A DNA stretch of 64,000 bases from DATGPD01 sp041398565 (GCA_041398565.1 JAWKUN010000003.1:868001-932000), one strand, 5' to 3'; numbered from the stretch's first letter, positions 27,031 to 36,127 are shown. Notes: a model not told the origin generated them from the letters alone. Numbers and translations are program-made.

Positions 27031-29568
27031 CTAACGCAGCGCGCGCGCCGCGCGCACACCGAGGTTGCCCGAGCGTGTTGCCGGATCGTCTTGACGTCGC
27101 AGCGCCGCGCGCGCGTGCATCGGCGCGTGGTCGAATGCACCGCCACGCAGCACCTTCTGGCCGTCGCCGTCGTCGCGGAGGCCGTCGCCTTCGCCGCAGG
27201 GATGTCGATAGCTCGCGTAGGTGTCGCGGCACCACTCCCACACGTTGCCGGCGGTTCCGTACAGACCGAACGCGTTGGGCTCCAGTGCGTCGACCTCGGC
27301 GTGCCAGACGTAGCCATCGGAGAAGTGCTCGCGCGCGGTCGCGGCCAGCGTCTCGAGCGCCACCAGCTCGAACCACTCGGCCCCGGCGGCGAGGGCCGTC
27401 TCGTCGGCGACGTTGGCGCCCGCCACCAGCGCGGCCACGTCCGTGCCCGTCCACCACGGCGTGTGGGTGCCGCCGCGCGCCCCGTACTCCCATTGGGCCT
27501 CGGTGGGCATGGTCAACCCGGCCTGGGTGAGCACGCGCGAGCAGGCGTTCCACGAGACCATCTCCACCGGGTGTGCCAGGCTGAGTCTCACCTTGAAGTT
27601 GGAGCCAGGCCGTGCCTCGGCCGGGTTGCCACCGCCGGTGAGGCGCATCCACTGCCCCTGGGTGAGCTCGTGCTCGGCGAGGAAGAACGGCGCCAGCGTC
27701 ACGTCATGTGGCGGGCTCTCGCTGATGCGCGCCATGGGGTCGTAGTTCGGGGCATCCTCGGACTTGCTCTGCGCGCCCATGACGAACGTGCCTCCGGGCA
27801 GCAACGCGAACACGATGCAGGTGTCGTCGTCGACGAAGAAGTGGCCGGTGGGGCCGCGCTCGGGCATCGACCCGGAGCGCGGGTGACCGAACTCCCACAG
27901 TCCGTTGGCCGGGTTGGGCCCGAGCGGGACCAGGCCTTCCTGCACGGCGAGCTGCATGCCGCCGTAGAGGGGGCTCGCGGCGATGGCGGCGACGGCATCG
28001 CGCCACGCGTCGGCGGCGGCGGCCGTCGCCGCCCGCTCGCGCTCGAGCTGATCCAGGTTGCGGCGGACACGGGTGATGGCGCCTCCGGGTTGCGTCAGCG
28101 CGTCGGCTTGCCCCACGACGCTGCGCAGGGTCTCGAACAGGAAGCGACGCGCCGGGTCGGCCGGCGGGGTGGGGCCCTCGGGCCCGGCGGTCCCCAAGCG
28201 CGCCAGCGCCGGGCGCACGGCTTCGACCTCGGCGCGCAGGTCGTCGGCGCGCTGCAGCCAGACCCGCAGGGCCGGGCCGTACTCGGGCCACGCGCGGTAG
28301 ATCGGCGCCTCGGCGGCTTGCAGTTCGTCCAGCCGCCGCACGAAGGACACCAGCTCGAAGTCCTTGCGCGTCTCCTCACCATTCACGTACAGGAGCGAGA
28401 TCACCACCAGCGCCGCGGCCACGAGCGCCATGACCGCCACCACGTACGGGTTGCGTTGCACCCAGCGGCGGGTGCGCAGTAGGCGTCCGGCGCGCCGGGC
28501 CAGCACCGGCTCGCGCGCACGCACCCGTCGCAGGTCGTCGGCCAGGTCGGCCGCCGTGCGGTAGCGCCGGTCGAGGTCCTTCTCCAGCGCCTTCTCCAGC
28601 ACGACGTCGAGGTCGGGTGGCAGGGCGCGGTTGCTGCGGCTCGCCGGCGGTGCGGTCTGCTTGGCGATGGCGTCGAGCAGCTCGCGCATCGACTGGCCGC
28701 CGAACGGGCGCACGCCGGTGGCCGCTTCGTACATGGTGACTCCGAGCGCGTACACGTCGGCCCGGTGGTCGACGCCGCGCGCGTTCGGCGTCACTTGCTC
28801 GGGCGCCATGTAGAGCGGTGTGCCGGCCAGCTCCCCGGTCATCGTCAAGCCGAGGTCGTCGTCGGCTGCGAGCGCCATCCCGAAGTCGAGCACGATCGGG
28901 TTGCCGTCGGGCTCGATCAGGATGTTGGCCGGCTTGACGTCGCGGTGGACGACTCCCTGCGCGTGGGCGAAGTGCAACGCCCTCGCCACCGTCTCGATCG
29001 TTTCCAGCAGCGCGTCCACCGCTGCGCGCGAAGTGGTCGCCGACGCCGGCGGCTCGCGTGCGATGCGGGCGGCCAGGGTCTCGCCGTCGAGGAAGCGCAT
29101 CGCCATGAACGGCATGCCGCCTTCTTCGCCGACCTCGTACACCGGACAGATGTTGGGGTGCTCGAGGCGCGCGGCCAGCTTGGCCTCGCGCCAGAAGCGC
29201 TCGAGGGCCGCCGGCGAGCCGAGGCGCTCGGGACGGATCAGCTTGAGCGCGGCCTTGCGGCGCAGGCGCACGTCCTCGGCCAGGAACACCACGCCCATGC
29301 CGCCCTGGCCCAGCAACCGCTCGACCCGGTAGCCGCCGATGGCCTGACCGTCGCCGGGCAAGCCGCGCCACGCCGTGCCAGGGCTCGGCCCGTCGGCGCG
29401 CGTCGCGGCCGCATGCTCCTCGGTCGCCAGCAGGTCGCGCAGGATGTCGGCGACGTCCGGATGGGCCGCCACGAAGTCCTCCGGCGGCGGCGCCGCGCCC
29501 TGCTGCCGGGCGGCTCGGTAGCGCTCGACCAGCGCCAAGGCGCGGGCGTAGGCCTCGAAGGACGACAT
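27031..29568 (-). CDS. Transmembrane Ser/Thr kinase with SUMF1/FGE-like domain
   Basis: Membrane receptor kinase of 845 residues. The kinase domain (~79-345) is intact: LLGQGGMGVVF, VHRDVKPANILI, LDFGMAL and YMAPEQV. One membrane segment (~376-400, NPYVVAVMALVAAALVV) puts the C-terminal part outside the cytoplasm. That part begins with a linker (SPLYGGMQLAVQEGLVPLG) and ends in a formylglycine-generating-enzyme-like domain (~592-845: GGTFVMGAQ, PTEAQWEYGARG, GNVWEWCRD, VLRGGAFD). The active cysteine of true FGE is replaced: the region reads MHARAALRR instead of a C-R-x-A-x-R pattern. It is thus probably a sensor or ligand-binding module, not an oxidase. A paralog lies at 55.3-58.0 kb. Start at 29568 chosen as MSSFEAYARAL. 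Confidence 0.9.
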   Translation of the reverse strand: MSSFEAYARALALVERYRAARQQGAAPPPEDFVAAHPDVADILRDLLATEEHAAATRADGPSPGTAWRGLPGDGQAIGGYRVERLLGQGGMGVVFLAEDVRLRRKAALKLIRPERLGSPAALERFWREAKLAARLEHPNICPVYEVGEEGGMPFMAMRFLDGETLAARIAREPPASATTSRAAVDALLETIETVARALHFAHAQGVVHRDVKPANILIEPDGNPIVLDFGMALAADDDLGLTMTGELAGTPLYMAPEQVTPNARGVDHRADVYALGVTMYEAATGVRPFGGQSMRELLDAIAKQTAPPASRSNRALPPDLDVVLEKALEKDLDRRYRTAADLADDLRRVRAREPVLARRAGRLLRTRRWVQRNPYVVAVMALVAAALVVISLLYVNGEETRKDFELVSFVRRLDELQAAEAPIYRAWPEYGPALRVWLQRADDLRAEVEAVRPALARLGTAGPEGPTPPADPARRFLFETLRSVVGQADALTQPGGAITRVRRNLDQLERERAATAAAADAWRDAVAAIAASPLYGGMQLAVQEGLVPLGPNPANGLWEFGHPRSGSMPERGPTGHFFVDDDTCIVFALLPGGTFVMGAQSKSEDAPNYDPMARISESPPHDVTLAPFFLAEHELTQGQWMRLTGGGNPAEARPGSNFKVRLSLAHPVEMVSWNACSRVLTQAGLTMPTEAQWEYGARGGTHTPWWTGTDVAALVAGANVADETALAAGAEWFELVALETLAATAREHFSDGYVWHAEVDALEPNAFGLYGTAGNVWEWCRDTYASYRHPCGEGDGLRDDGDGQKVLRGGAFDHAPMHARAALRRQDDPATRSGNLGVRAARALR

Positions 29569-29708
29569 CGAGGCGATCTTAGGCGCGCCGGCGCCGGCCA
29601 GCGCGTCGGAGACGAGCTGCGCGGACGCCGATCCGGTCGGCACCTTCTCCCTTGCGCCGAGGCGTCGTCGGCCCGATCATCCGGCGCCCAGCACCGCCAC
29701 CACCCGCC

Positions 29709-29942
29709 ATGTGGTTTGCCATCAAGCTCGTCCTCTGGATCCTCTTCCTCGGGTCTTCCATCCTGCTCGCCACCGTCGTGCTCTTGCAAGAGAGCAAGGG
29801 CGGCGGCTTGGCTGAGGCGTTCGGCGGCGTCGGAGCCGAGACGTTCGGCGTCAAGACGCGAGGCATCAACAAGTTCACCTTCACTCTGGCGGGGATCTTC
29901 GTCGGCTCGGCGCTGGCGCTGCACATGCTGTGGAATGCGTGA
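29709..29942 (+). CDS. secG: Preprotein translocase subunit SecG
   Basis: Small two-helix membrane subunit of the Sec translocon, 77 residues. It has a first membrane helix (FAIKLVLWILFLGSSILLATVVLL) and the strongly conserved loop LLQESKGGGLAEAFGG, then TFTLAGIFVGSALAL as the second helix. Start ATG at 29709 places the first helix at the N terminus. The stop overlaps the following yicC GTG (GTGA), so it heads a five-gene operon (secG-yicC-gmk-coaC-prmA). Confidence 0.92.
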   Translation: MWFAIKLVLWILFLGSSILLATVVLLQESKGGGLAEAFGGVGAETFGVKTRGINKFTFTLAGIFVGSALALHMLWNA

Positions 29943-30835
29943 GCCCCGTCGTCAGCATGACTGGGGTCGGGTCGGCCAGCGGTGACACCGCGCTGGGCCG
30001 CACCGTGGTGGAGCTGCGAGCCGTCAACGGGCGCAGCCTGGTCGTCAAGCACCGGCTGACGGCGGGCGCCGCCGGGCTCGACCTGGCGCTGGAGCGCGCC
30101 ATCGCCGCGCGCGTGCGGCGCGGTTCGGTGATCTGCACCCTCGAGGCGGTTCCCACCGAGCAGACCCGGCGCAGCGTCGTCGATCGCGCGGCCCTGCGTG
30201 CGGCGGTGCAGGACCTGCGCGCCGCCGCGGCGGAGGTGGGCCTGCAGGGCGATGTGCGTCTGGCCGACGCGCTGGCTCTGCCGGGTGTCGTGCTCGGACC
30301 CAACATCGACGGCACGCGCCTGGCCCGCGACCTGCCGGCCGACGTCGCCGACCTTCTCGAGCGGGCGCTGGCGGCGCTCGTGCGCGAACGCCAGCGCGAG
30401 GGCGAAGCGACCGCGCGTGTCGTCGGCGACCTCTTGGCCGAGCTGGGCCGCGCGCGCGTGAGGGTGGCGGCGCGCGCGCCGCGGGCTCTGGCCGACTACC
30501 GCGGCCGCCTGCTCGCGCGGGTCAACGAGGTGCTGGCCGGGCAGACCAAAACGCCGCTCGAGCCGAGCGACGTGATCCGCGAGGTGGCGATGTACGCGGA
30601 GCGCACCGACGTCACCGAGGAGCTGCAGCGCATCGACGCCCACCTCGACCGCGCCCTGGAGCTCCTGCGCCAGGGCGGTGAGGTGGGTCGTGCCCTCGAG
30701 TTCCTGATGCAGGAGCTCCTGCGCGAGGTCAACACCGTCGGCAGCAAGGCGCAGGACGTGGAGATCGCGCACGACGTCGTGGCGATGAAGGCAAACATCG
30801 ACAGGCTGCGCGAGTTGGTGGCGAATCTTGAGTAG
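29939..30835 (+). CDS. YicC/YloC-family endoribonuclease
   Basis: RNase of the YicC family, 298 residues, with known roles in small-RNA decay. The N-terminal SMTGVGSASG opens the family. The C-terminal domain is typical: AERTDVTEELQRIDAHLDR, EFLMQELLREVNTVGSK and IAHDVVAMKANIDRLRELV. Start is most likely GTG at 29939 overlapping the secG stop; ATG at 29930 or 29957 remain possible. It precedes gmk, an arrangement found in many bacteria. Confidence 0.9.
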   Translation: MSPVVSMTGVGSASGDTALGRTVVELRAVNGRSLVVKHRLTAGAAGLDLALERAIAARVRRGSVICTLEAVPTEQTRRSVVDRAALRAAVQDLRAAAAEVGLQGDVRLADALALPGVVLGPNIDGTRLARDLPADVADLLERALAALVRERQREGEATARVVGDLLAELGRARVRVAARAPRALADYRGRLLARVNEVLAGQTKTPLEPSDVIREVAMYAERTDVTEELQRIDAHLDRALELLRQGGEVGRALEFLMQELLREVNTVGSKAQDVEIAHDVVAMKANIDRLRELVANLE

Positions 30836-31391
30836 GTGCGAAGCCAGCCGCGGGTGCATGGTGGTGATCTCGGGTCCGTCGGGCTCGGGCAAGACCAGCG
30901 TGGTGAAGGCGCTCAAGGCGGAGCCGCGCGTCGAGTTCTCGGTGTCGGCGACGACGCGCAAGATCAGGCCGGGCGAGCGCGATGGCGTCGACTACCACTT
31001 CCTGGCGCGCGAGGACTTCGAACGGAGGATCGCCACCGGAGAGTTCCTGGAGTGGGCGGAGTACAACGGCCGCTTCTACGGCACGCTGCGTGCGCCCATG
31101 CGGGCCGCCATCGACGCCGGCCGCGTGTTCTTGCTGGAGATCGAGGTCAAGGGCACGCGCCAGCTGCGCCAAGCCGGCGAGCCTGGCCTCTACATCTTCC
31201 TGGCGCCGCCGAGCCTCGATGAGCTGCGGCGGCGTTTGGTGGCGCGCGGCACCGACTCCGCCGACGAGATCGAGCGGCGCGTGAGCATCGCCGAGGAGGA
31301 GATGCGGCACGGCGAGCTCTACGACCACATTCTGGTCAACGTCGATCTGGACGCGACCATCGCGCGCGTGCGCGCGCTGATCGGGCTGTGA
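30828..31391 (+). CDS. gmk: Guanylate kinase
   Basis: Phosphorylates GMP to GDP with ATP. The P-loop is ISGPSGSGKTSVV; GMP-binding residues lie in SATTRKIRPGERDGVDYHFL and FLEWAEYNGRFYGT, and the lid in RLVARGTDSADEIERR. Length is 187 residues from the TTG at 30828, which overlaps the yicC stop; an ATG at 30858 would leave almost no residues before the P-loop. The stop overlaps coaC as GTGA. Confidence 0.95.
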   Translation: MSRCEASRGCMVVISGPSGSGKTSVVKALKAEPRVEFSVSATTRKIRPGERDGVDYHFLAREDFERRIATGEFLEWAEYNGRFYGTLRAPMRAAIDAGRVFLLEIEVKGTRQLRQAGEPGLYIFLAPPSLDELRRRLVARGTDSADEIERRVSIAEEEMRHGELYDHILVNVDLDATIARVRALIGL

Positions 31392-31915
31392 AGGGCAGGC
31401 GCGTCTTGGTCGGGGTCGGCGGCGGCATCGCCGCCTTCAAGGTGGCGGCGCTGGTGAGCCGTTTGGTGCAGCGCGGCGCCGAAGTGCGCGTGGCGATGAC
31501 GCGCGCGGCCACCGAGTTCGTCGGTCCGCTCACCTTTGCCGGTCTCAGCGGCCAACCGCCGATCCTGCGTGCGACTCAGATCGACCCGGACGGTAGCGTC
31601 CCGCACATCGCTGCGGCGCGTGCGGCGGACGTGTTCGTGATCGCGCCAGCGACAGCGGACCTCTTGGCCAAGCTCGCCGCCGGCGTCGCCGACGACCCGG
31701 TGTGTCTCCTGGCGTTGACGTTCGGCGGCCGCAAGCTGCTGTGCCCGGCGATGAACGACGCCATGTGGTGCAGCGAGCCGGTCCAGCGCGCCGTCGACCA
31801 TCTGCGGCGCCGCGGTTTCGAGGTCCTGGGGCCGGTGGTGGGACACCTCGCGGAGGGCTACGACGCCGTCGGCCGCATGGTCGAGCCGGACACGATCCTC
31901 GAGGCACTGTCGTGA
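31388..31915 (+). CDS. coaC: Phosphopantothenoylcysteine decarboxylase, stand-alone
   Basis: Flavoprotein of coenzyme A synthesis, 175 residues, corresponding to the N-terminal half of Dfp/CoaBC. Motifs: GVGGGIAAFKVAALVS for FMN, the substrate loop ADLLAKLAAGVADDP and the substrate-recognition CPAMNDAMW. In most bacteria this domain is fused to the CoaB ligase; here the frame stops and prmA begins at once (GTGA overlap). The ligase must be encoded elsewhere. The catalytic histidine is likely the one in GSVPHIAAAR. Confidence 0.9.
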   Translation: MKGRRVLVGVGGGIAAFKVAALVSRLVQRGAEVRVAMTRAATEFVGPLTFAGLSGQPPILRATQIDPDGSVPHIAAARAADVFVIAPATADLLAKLAAGVADDPVCLLALTFGGRKLLCPAMNDAMWCSEPVQRAVDHLRRRGFEVLGPVVGHLAEGYDAVGRMVEPDTILEALS

Positions 31916-32739
31916 CGCTGCGTCGCTTCGCCTTGCGCGGCGCGGCGGCGGACATGGCGCGCGCGCTCGACTTCCTGCACGTGCACGCCGACGTGCGCGG
32001 CGTCGAGGAGCGCGAAGGCGAGTGCGAGGTGTGGATCGAAGGCTGCCTGCCGGCGTCGGCGGCGTCCCTGTCGCCGTCCGGACTGGCGCTCGACGAGCTG
32101 GAAGTCGACGCGTCGATGTTCGCGCACACCGGGCTCGAGCGAGATGCGCCGGTCCTGGTGGCGCCCGACCTGTGCGTGCGGCCGCCCTGGGTGGCGCCGC
32201 CGCGCGGCTTCGCCGGCATCGACCTCGTCGTGCCGCGTGGCTCGGCCTTCGGCAGCGGTGAGCACGCGAGCACGCAGGCGACCCTGCAAGCGCTGCACGC
32301 ATGCTGGCCGACGGAAGAGGTCGGGACCTGCGTCGACGTCGGCACCGGGTCGGGGATCCTGGCGCTCTACGCGCGCGCGCGCGGCGCGCGCCGTCTCGTC
32401 GCCTGCGACGTCGATCCCGGCGCTGCCGCAGCGGCGGCGGCGCTGGTCGCCGACGCCTGGGTGTTCGCCGGTGAGGCGGCCGCGCTCGACGAGCGTGCGG
32501 CCGTGGTGGTCGCCAACATGACGGCCGGCGAGCTGGCGGGATCGTTGCCCGCCATCGCGGCCCTGTGGGACGGCCGCGGCTTGCTCGTGCTGGGTGGTCT
32601 TCGCGGCGCCGAGGAGGTGGACGAATGCGAGGGCGCGTGCGTCCGGCTGGGCCTGACCGTCGGGGCGCGCCGGTTCGTGCGGGAGGCGTTCGCAGCGCTC
32701 GCCTACGCCGGTGGCAGCGGTCGACCCTGCGTCAGGTAG
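31912..32739 (+). CDS. prmA: Ribosomal protein L11 methyltransferase-like
   Basis: SAM-dependent methyltransferase of 275 residues that resembles PrmA, which trimethylates ribosomal protein L11. The family landmark AFGSGEHAST precedes the SAM site VGTGSGILALYARARG and DVDPGA, and VVANMTAGEL replaces the usual NIL/NPP catalytic-loop segment. The N-terminal domain is short and poorly conserved, so the L11 target is inferred. GTG at 31912 overlaps the coaC stop. The 3' end runs 37 bp into the convergent rsmJ gene. Confidence 0.82.
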   Translation: MTLRRFALRGAAADMARALDFLHVHADVRGVEEREGECEVWIEGCLPASAASLSPSGLALDELEVDASMFAHTGLERDAPVLVAPDLCVRPPWVAPPRGFAGIDLVVPRGSAFGSGEHASTQATLQALHACWPTEEVGTCVDVGTGSGILALYARARGARRLVACDVDPGAAAAAAALVADAWVFAGEAAALDERAAVVVANMTAGELAGSLPAIAALWDGRGLLVLGGLRGAEEVDECEGACVRLGLTVGARRFVREAFAALAYAGGSGRPCVR

Positions 32740-33440
32740 ACGTCGAACCGCAGTGCCCGTCCGGCGACGGTGAAGTCCACCGGCTCGCGCAGAGCGGCGG
32801 CGTGGCGTGGTCGCTTGACGACGACGCGGCGCGCCGTCCGCCATGCAACAGCGAACAGGGCGTCGAGGTCCGGCTCGCGCGGGACCAGGATCCGTAGGAC
32901 CTCGGCTTCCTTCTTGACGCGGGCGCTCTTGCTGCGCGCCGGGAACATCGGATCCAGGCAGACGGCGTGCACGCTGTGCGCGGGTCGCGTCGCGAGGGCG
33001 TCGATGGCGTCGGCTTCGTGCAGCTCGATCGGGGCCGTGGTGGCCAGCGCGTCGCGCAACAGGAAGGCCAAGACGGGGTGGCGCTCGTACGCCTGCACGC
33101 GGTAGCCGAGCGCGGCCAGCTCGAGCGCGTCGCGGCCGAGACCGCACGTCGCGTCGACGACGAGGTCCTCGCGCGCGCCACCCACTGCGCGCGCCAGCAG
33201 GCTGCTGTGGCGCCCGACCGATGCGCGGGGCGCCAGCATCGCCGCCCGCACGATGGACATACCGCCCGGTAGGCGCGCGTTCAGGAGGAGGCCTCGATCG
33301 TCGCGGCGCAATACCAGGTCGACCGACGCCTCCGCTCGGGACGCGACCAGCCGCGCCAGGCCGCATCGCACGGCCAGCTGCTCGAGGTCGAGGTCGCGGG
33401 CGGGGTCGCGAATCTCGACGGCGATCCTCTCGCCGGTCAC
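32703..33440 (-). CDS. rsmJ: 16S rRNA (guanine-N2) methyltransferase RsmJ-like
   Basis: SAM-dependent methyltransferase of 245 residues resembling RsmJ (YhiQ), which makes m2G1516 in 16S rRNA. Matching landmarks: LVVDATCGLGRDALELAALGY for SAM, YERHPVLAFLLRDAL, the catalytic LDPMFPARSKSARVKKE, RVVVKRPRHA and RFDVYLTQG. It is tail-to-tail with prmA with overlapping 3' ends, so antisense effects between the two transcripts are possible. The start at 33440 is the first sensible one; the following ~380 bp are non-coding. Confidence 0.9.
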   Translation of the reverse strand: MTGERIAVEIRDPARDLDLEQLAVRCGLARLVASRAEASVDLVLRRDDRGLLLNARLPGGMSIVRAAMLAPRASVGRHSSLLARAVGGAREDLVVDATCGLGRDALELAALGYRVQAYERHPVLAFLLRDALATTAPIELHEADAIDALATRPAHSVHAVCLDPMFPARSKSARVKKEAEVLRILVPREPDLDALFAVAWRTARRVVVKRPRHAAALREPVDFTVAGRALRFDVYLTQGRPLPPA

Positions 33441-33819
33441 GACGTCCGCCTCGCGTCACGGGTGCGTCGGCCCGACGCGGACCCCGGTCGAGCGGGGGGT
33501 TGTTCGCGTTCGCTGGGCCGTGGCCGAGGGGGGTATCCGGCGCGGCCGTTCCGTTGGCACCGGGCCGAACCAGGCGGGATGCAAGGCTGGCCACGGCCCG
33601 ACCCGACCCGGGCGAACTCGGTCAGACCCCGGGCGCGGTGCGCATGGCTCCACCGCATCTGGGTTGCTCGCGGGCGCACGTGCATGGGGGGCATTTTCAC
33701 TCCGGCGGACGGCGGAATCCGGGGCGCAGTGCTAGACTTCGGGAGTTCCCTCCTGTCAACCGCCGCGGGACGCATTGCGCTGCTGCGAACCCGCTGACCT
33801 ACATCCCGGACCAGCCACC
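33441..33819. other. Intergenic region with a large inverted repeat
   Basis: No gene is apparent between rsmJ (minus) and the XRE-type regulator (plus). An 11-bp perfect inverted repeat, GGGCCGTGGCC at 33515 and GGCCACGGCCC at 33589, encloses 63 bp. Further on, TGCTAGACT at 33730-33738 resembles an extended -10 promoter element about 80 bp before the regulator's ATG. Confidence 0.5.
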
Positions 33820-34401
33820 ATGCGGCGACTGCATCTCAAGCTCTTCTATCTGCGCACTCGTTTCAAACGCGAACCCCAGGGCGTGACCGCCCGAACGTTG
33901 GGTGTGCGACCCGCCACCATGTCGCACCTCGAACAGGGGCGTTCGCTGCCGACGTTGCCGATGTTGCTCGCCCTGTGCAAGCACTACGACGTGACGCCGA
34001 CCTACCTCTTGGACGACGAGCGACCGATCGAGCCGCAGGCTCGTGATCGCTGGACCGAACGCGGCGCGCTGATCTGCCGGGGAGACTGGCTCGAGTGTCC
34101 CGACGGTTCGGCGATCAAAACGGCGGACGGAATGTGGCTCGCACCGGTCATGGCCGGCGCGCGCTTCTACGACTCGACCGCGCAAGCGCAACGCATGCTG
34201 TGCCACAGCAAGCAGGAAGCCGTCGCACTGGAGCGGACTCTGGTGCAGGCGGAGTCGAACCGCGACCGCGAGCTCGAGCAGATGCTGAGCAACGAACTGC
34301 TCGGCCAACGCAAGCCACGCACCAAGTCGGTGCGCAAGGTCGTCAAGCCGCTGAACCCTCCGCTGCGACGCCACGGCGAAGAAGTTCCGGCCGAGGCCTA
34401 G
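33820..34401 (+). CDS. XRE-family helix-turn-helix regulator
   Basis: Protein of 193 residues whose first ~65 residues form a Cro/C1-type helix-turn-helix: FKREPQGVTARTLGVRPATMSHLEQGRSLPTLPMLLALCKHY, with the recognition helix around ATMSHLEQG. The remaining ~125 residues match nothing I know; they contain a Trp/Cys-rich patch (ICRGDWLECPDGS), which might sense a ligand, and a basic tail (RKPRTKSVRKVVK). ATG at 33820 is in line with the family. Convergent with the capsule-like gene. Targets unknown. Confidence 0.8.
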   Translation: MRRLHLKLFYLRTRFKREPQGVTARTLGVRPATMSHLEQGRSLPTLPMLLALCKHYDVTPTYLLDDERPIEPQARDRWTERGALICRGDWLECPDGSAIKTADGMWLAPVMAGARFYDSTAQAQRMLCHSKQEAVALERTLVQAESNRDRELEQMLSNELLGQRKPRTKSVRKVVKPLNPPLRRHGEEVPAEA

Positions 34402-34414
34402 GAGCACCGGACGA

Positions 34415-35761
34415 TCAGCGCGCCGCGGCCAACGGCCAGGCTGGCCCCGGGTGGTAGGCGATTGGATTGCCACCACGCGCCCCAGCCAGGTGCTCCAGGC
34501 GGAGCATGATGCCGTTGAGGCCGTTGCGGTCAGGACGCTGCGCCGAACACCAGACGTGGTCGCGCTTCAGGATCCGCGTGAGGAACCGTTCGCGGAGCGA
34601 CGGCCGGTCGTGCTCGAGAGCGTCGACCAGAGCCGGGTTCAGCTCTTCGAGCTTGGCCAGGCGCGCGACTCCGGGCACGCCGTAGGGAGCGCGGCCGAGG
34701 TGGACGACCGGGGTTCCCTGCAAGAGGGCCCCACCGGCCAGAGGATGGTTGATGGTCAGGGCGGCGAGGGCACCGGCCAGGATCGTCGGCGCCGCTTCCT
34801 CGGGCTCGATGCGGAAGCCGTGCTCGGCCAAGGCGCGGCGCTGACGCACGTCGGCGGCCACGCCAACGACGTGCGCGGACGGTGAACAGCGAGACAGCGC
34901 GTCGCGCGCGGCCCGCAGCACGGTGAGCGCGTCGAGGCCGGGTGGGGCATCGAGGCGCACCCGCGCGCTGTTGTCTGGCTGGAGCAGAACCGCGAGGTAC
35001 AGAGTCGGCAGCGGCAAGGGTGCGCGCACCGGGACCGAGGGCAGCGGCAGCGCTGCGCGCCACGCGTGCCAGGCCGATGCACCCGCGCGTGCGCCGTCAC
35101 ACCAAGCCGTCCGCAGCGCGGCGGTCAGGCGGCTGGCGGCGGAGGGCGCCATGGGCGTGCGGCGCAGGGATGCGGGTGCCAGCGACGACCCGAACCACGA
35201 TGAAAGGGTCGCCTGCAGGAAGGGGCGGTCGCCGCGGGCGCTGCGGTAGTCGCCAGCGGATCGGCGGCACAGCGACGCGTCGCCGTCGCAACCGTCGCCG
35301 TCGCAGGCGAGGGTGGCCGGCAGCAGCCCCTGGCCGAGGTGCAGCACGCCGACCCCGGCGCGGCGGGCCACGAAGTGCACGAGTCGGTGCAGGCCGCTGC
35401 GTCCGTCGTGCACCAGGACGGCGTCGGGGGGATCGCGCTCCAGGGTCTGCAACACGCCCGGCGCGAGGTGGCGCAGGCGGCGCAGAGCGCGCAGCCAAGC
35501 GCGCTCGTGATCGGTCGGGCGGCCAGCGAGGGCGCAGTCGATCTCCGCCAGTTCCCGCAGCGGCAGCGCGGGGTCATCGGCCAGGCGGGCGATGCGGCGC
35601 AGCGGCCGCACCGTGAAGCCCTGCGCCGCCCAGAACGCTTGCTCTTCGGGCGCTTCGGCGAGCACGCTCACACGGTGGCCTCGTCGCATGGCCAGCTCGG
35701 CCAGGCGGTCGTGCAGGTGGAAGCTGCCGAGGCTGGGGGCGACGAAGAGGACGTGCGGCAT
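34415..35761 (-). CDS. Capsule polysaccharide protein-like (KpsS-type)
   Basis: Protein of 448 residues with a GT-B-like N terminus (HVLFVAPSLGSFHLHDRLAELAMRRGH). The C-terminal part has LTINHPLAGGALLQGTPVVHLGRAPYGVPG, close to the conserved end of capsule synthesis/export proteins of the KpsS/KpsC type (Capsule_synth), where a TINS-x-VGLEAL sequence is followed by PV-x-LG. It would then add Kdo-like sugars to a lipid or handle a capsule precursor in the cytosol. The match is local, so the general fold is more secure than the role. Divergent from the membrane protein at 36.1 kb, with a palindromic repeat between. Start ATG at 35761. Confidence 0.6.
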   Translation of the reverse strand: MPHVLFVAPSLGSFHLHDRLAELAMRRGHRVSVLAEAPEEQAFWAAQGFTVRPLRRIARLADDPALPLRELAEIDCALAGRPTDHERAWLRALRRLRHLAPGVLQTLERDPPDAVLVHDGRSGLHRLVHFVARRAGVGVLHLGQGLLPATLACDGDGCDGDASLCRRSAGDYRSARGDRPFLQATLSSWFGSSLAPASLRRTPMAPSAASRLTAALRTAWCDGARAGASAWHAWRAALPLPSVPVRAPLPLPTLYLAVLLQPDNSARVRLDAPPGLDALTVLRAARDALSRCSPSAHVVGVAADVRQRRALAEHGFRIEPEEAAPTILAGALAALTINHPLAGGALLQGTPVVHLGRAPYGVPGVARLAKLEELNPALVDALEHDRPSLRERFLTRILKRDHVWCSAQRPDRNGLNGIMLRLEHLAGARGGNPIAYHPGPAWPLAAAR

Positions 35762-36127
35762 GCGCCGGAGAGACGACTCGCCGGGTCGGGCACACGCGCA
35801 CCGGAGCGCGGCCCATCGGCATGTTCCTTGATCGGCCAACCTCTCCCCGCGGGTGTTGCCGGAAGGCGATCGGGCGTGGCGAGGGGCCGACCACGGACCC
35901 CGAGGTCCGGTGTCTCCGTGCTGGACGGACCTCGCGGCCGCGCACCGCGCGGCCACAGCGGCCGAGCCCGTTCGAGCCATGCCGCGCCAGAGTGCGCCTC
36001 GTCTCTGTGCGATCCAGCAAGCAGCAGGATCGAAGCAGGTGGCGCGAAGCGCCGACTGCAACCAAGTCTCCGGTTGCGGCTCCGGCGATCACGCATCCTC
36101 GACGAAGGGGCAGTAGCATGCTCCCCG
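35762..36127. other. Divergent intergenic region carrying a palindromic repeat
   Basis: This gap should contain promoters for the capsule-like gene (minus) and the membrane protein gene (plus). No protein-like frame is seen. It holds the repeat described at 36041-36079, and a TAGCAT hexamer (36114) just before the plus-strand ATG. Confidence 0.5.
36041..36079 (-). repeat. Interspersed palindromic repeat, copy 1
   Basis: Read on the minus strand, 34 of 39 bases match the element at 61155-61193. It contains an imperfect stem (CCGCAACC with GGTTGCAG) and a perfect GGCGC-TTC-GCGCC hairpin. Both copies lie between divergent genes. Confidence 0.75.

Noticed and set aside
29569..29708. Short frames between kinase and secG
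   Set aside because: The sequence has no start or motif that fits a protein; it is the divergent promoter region.
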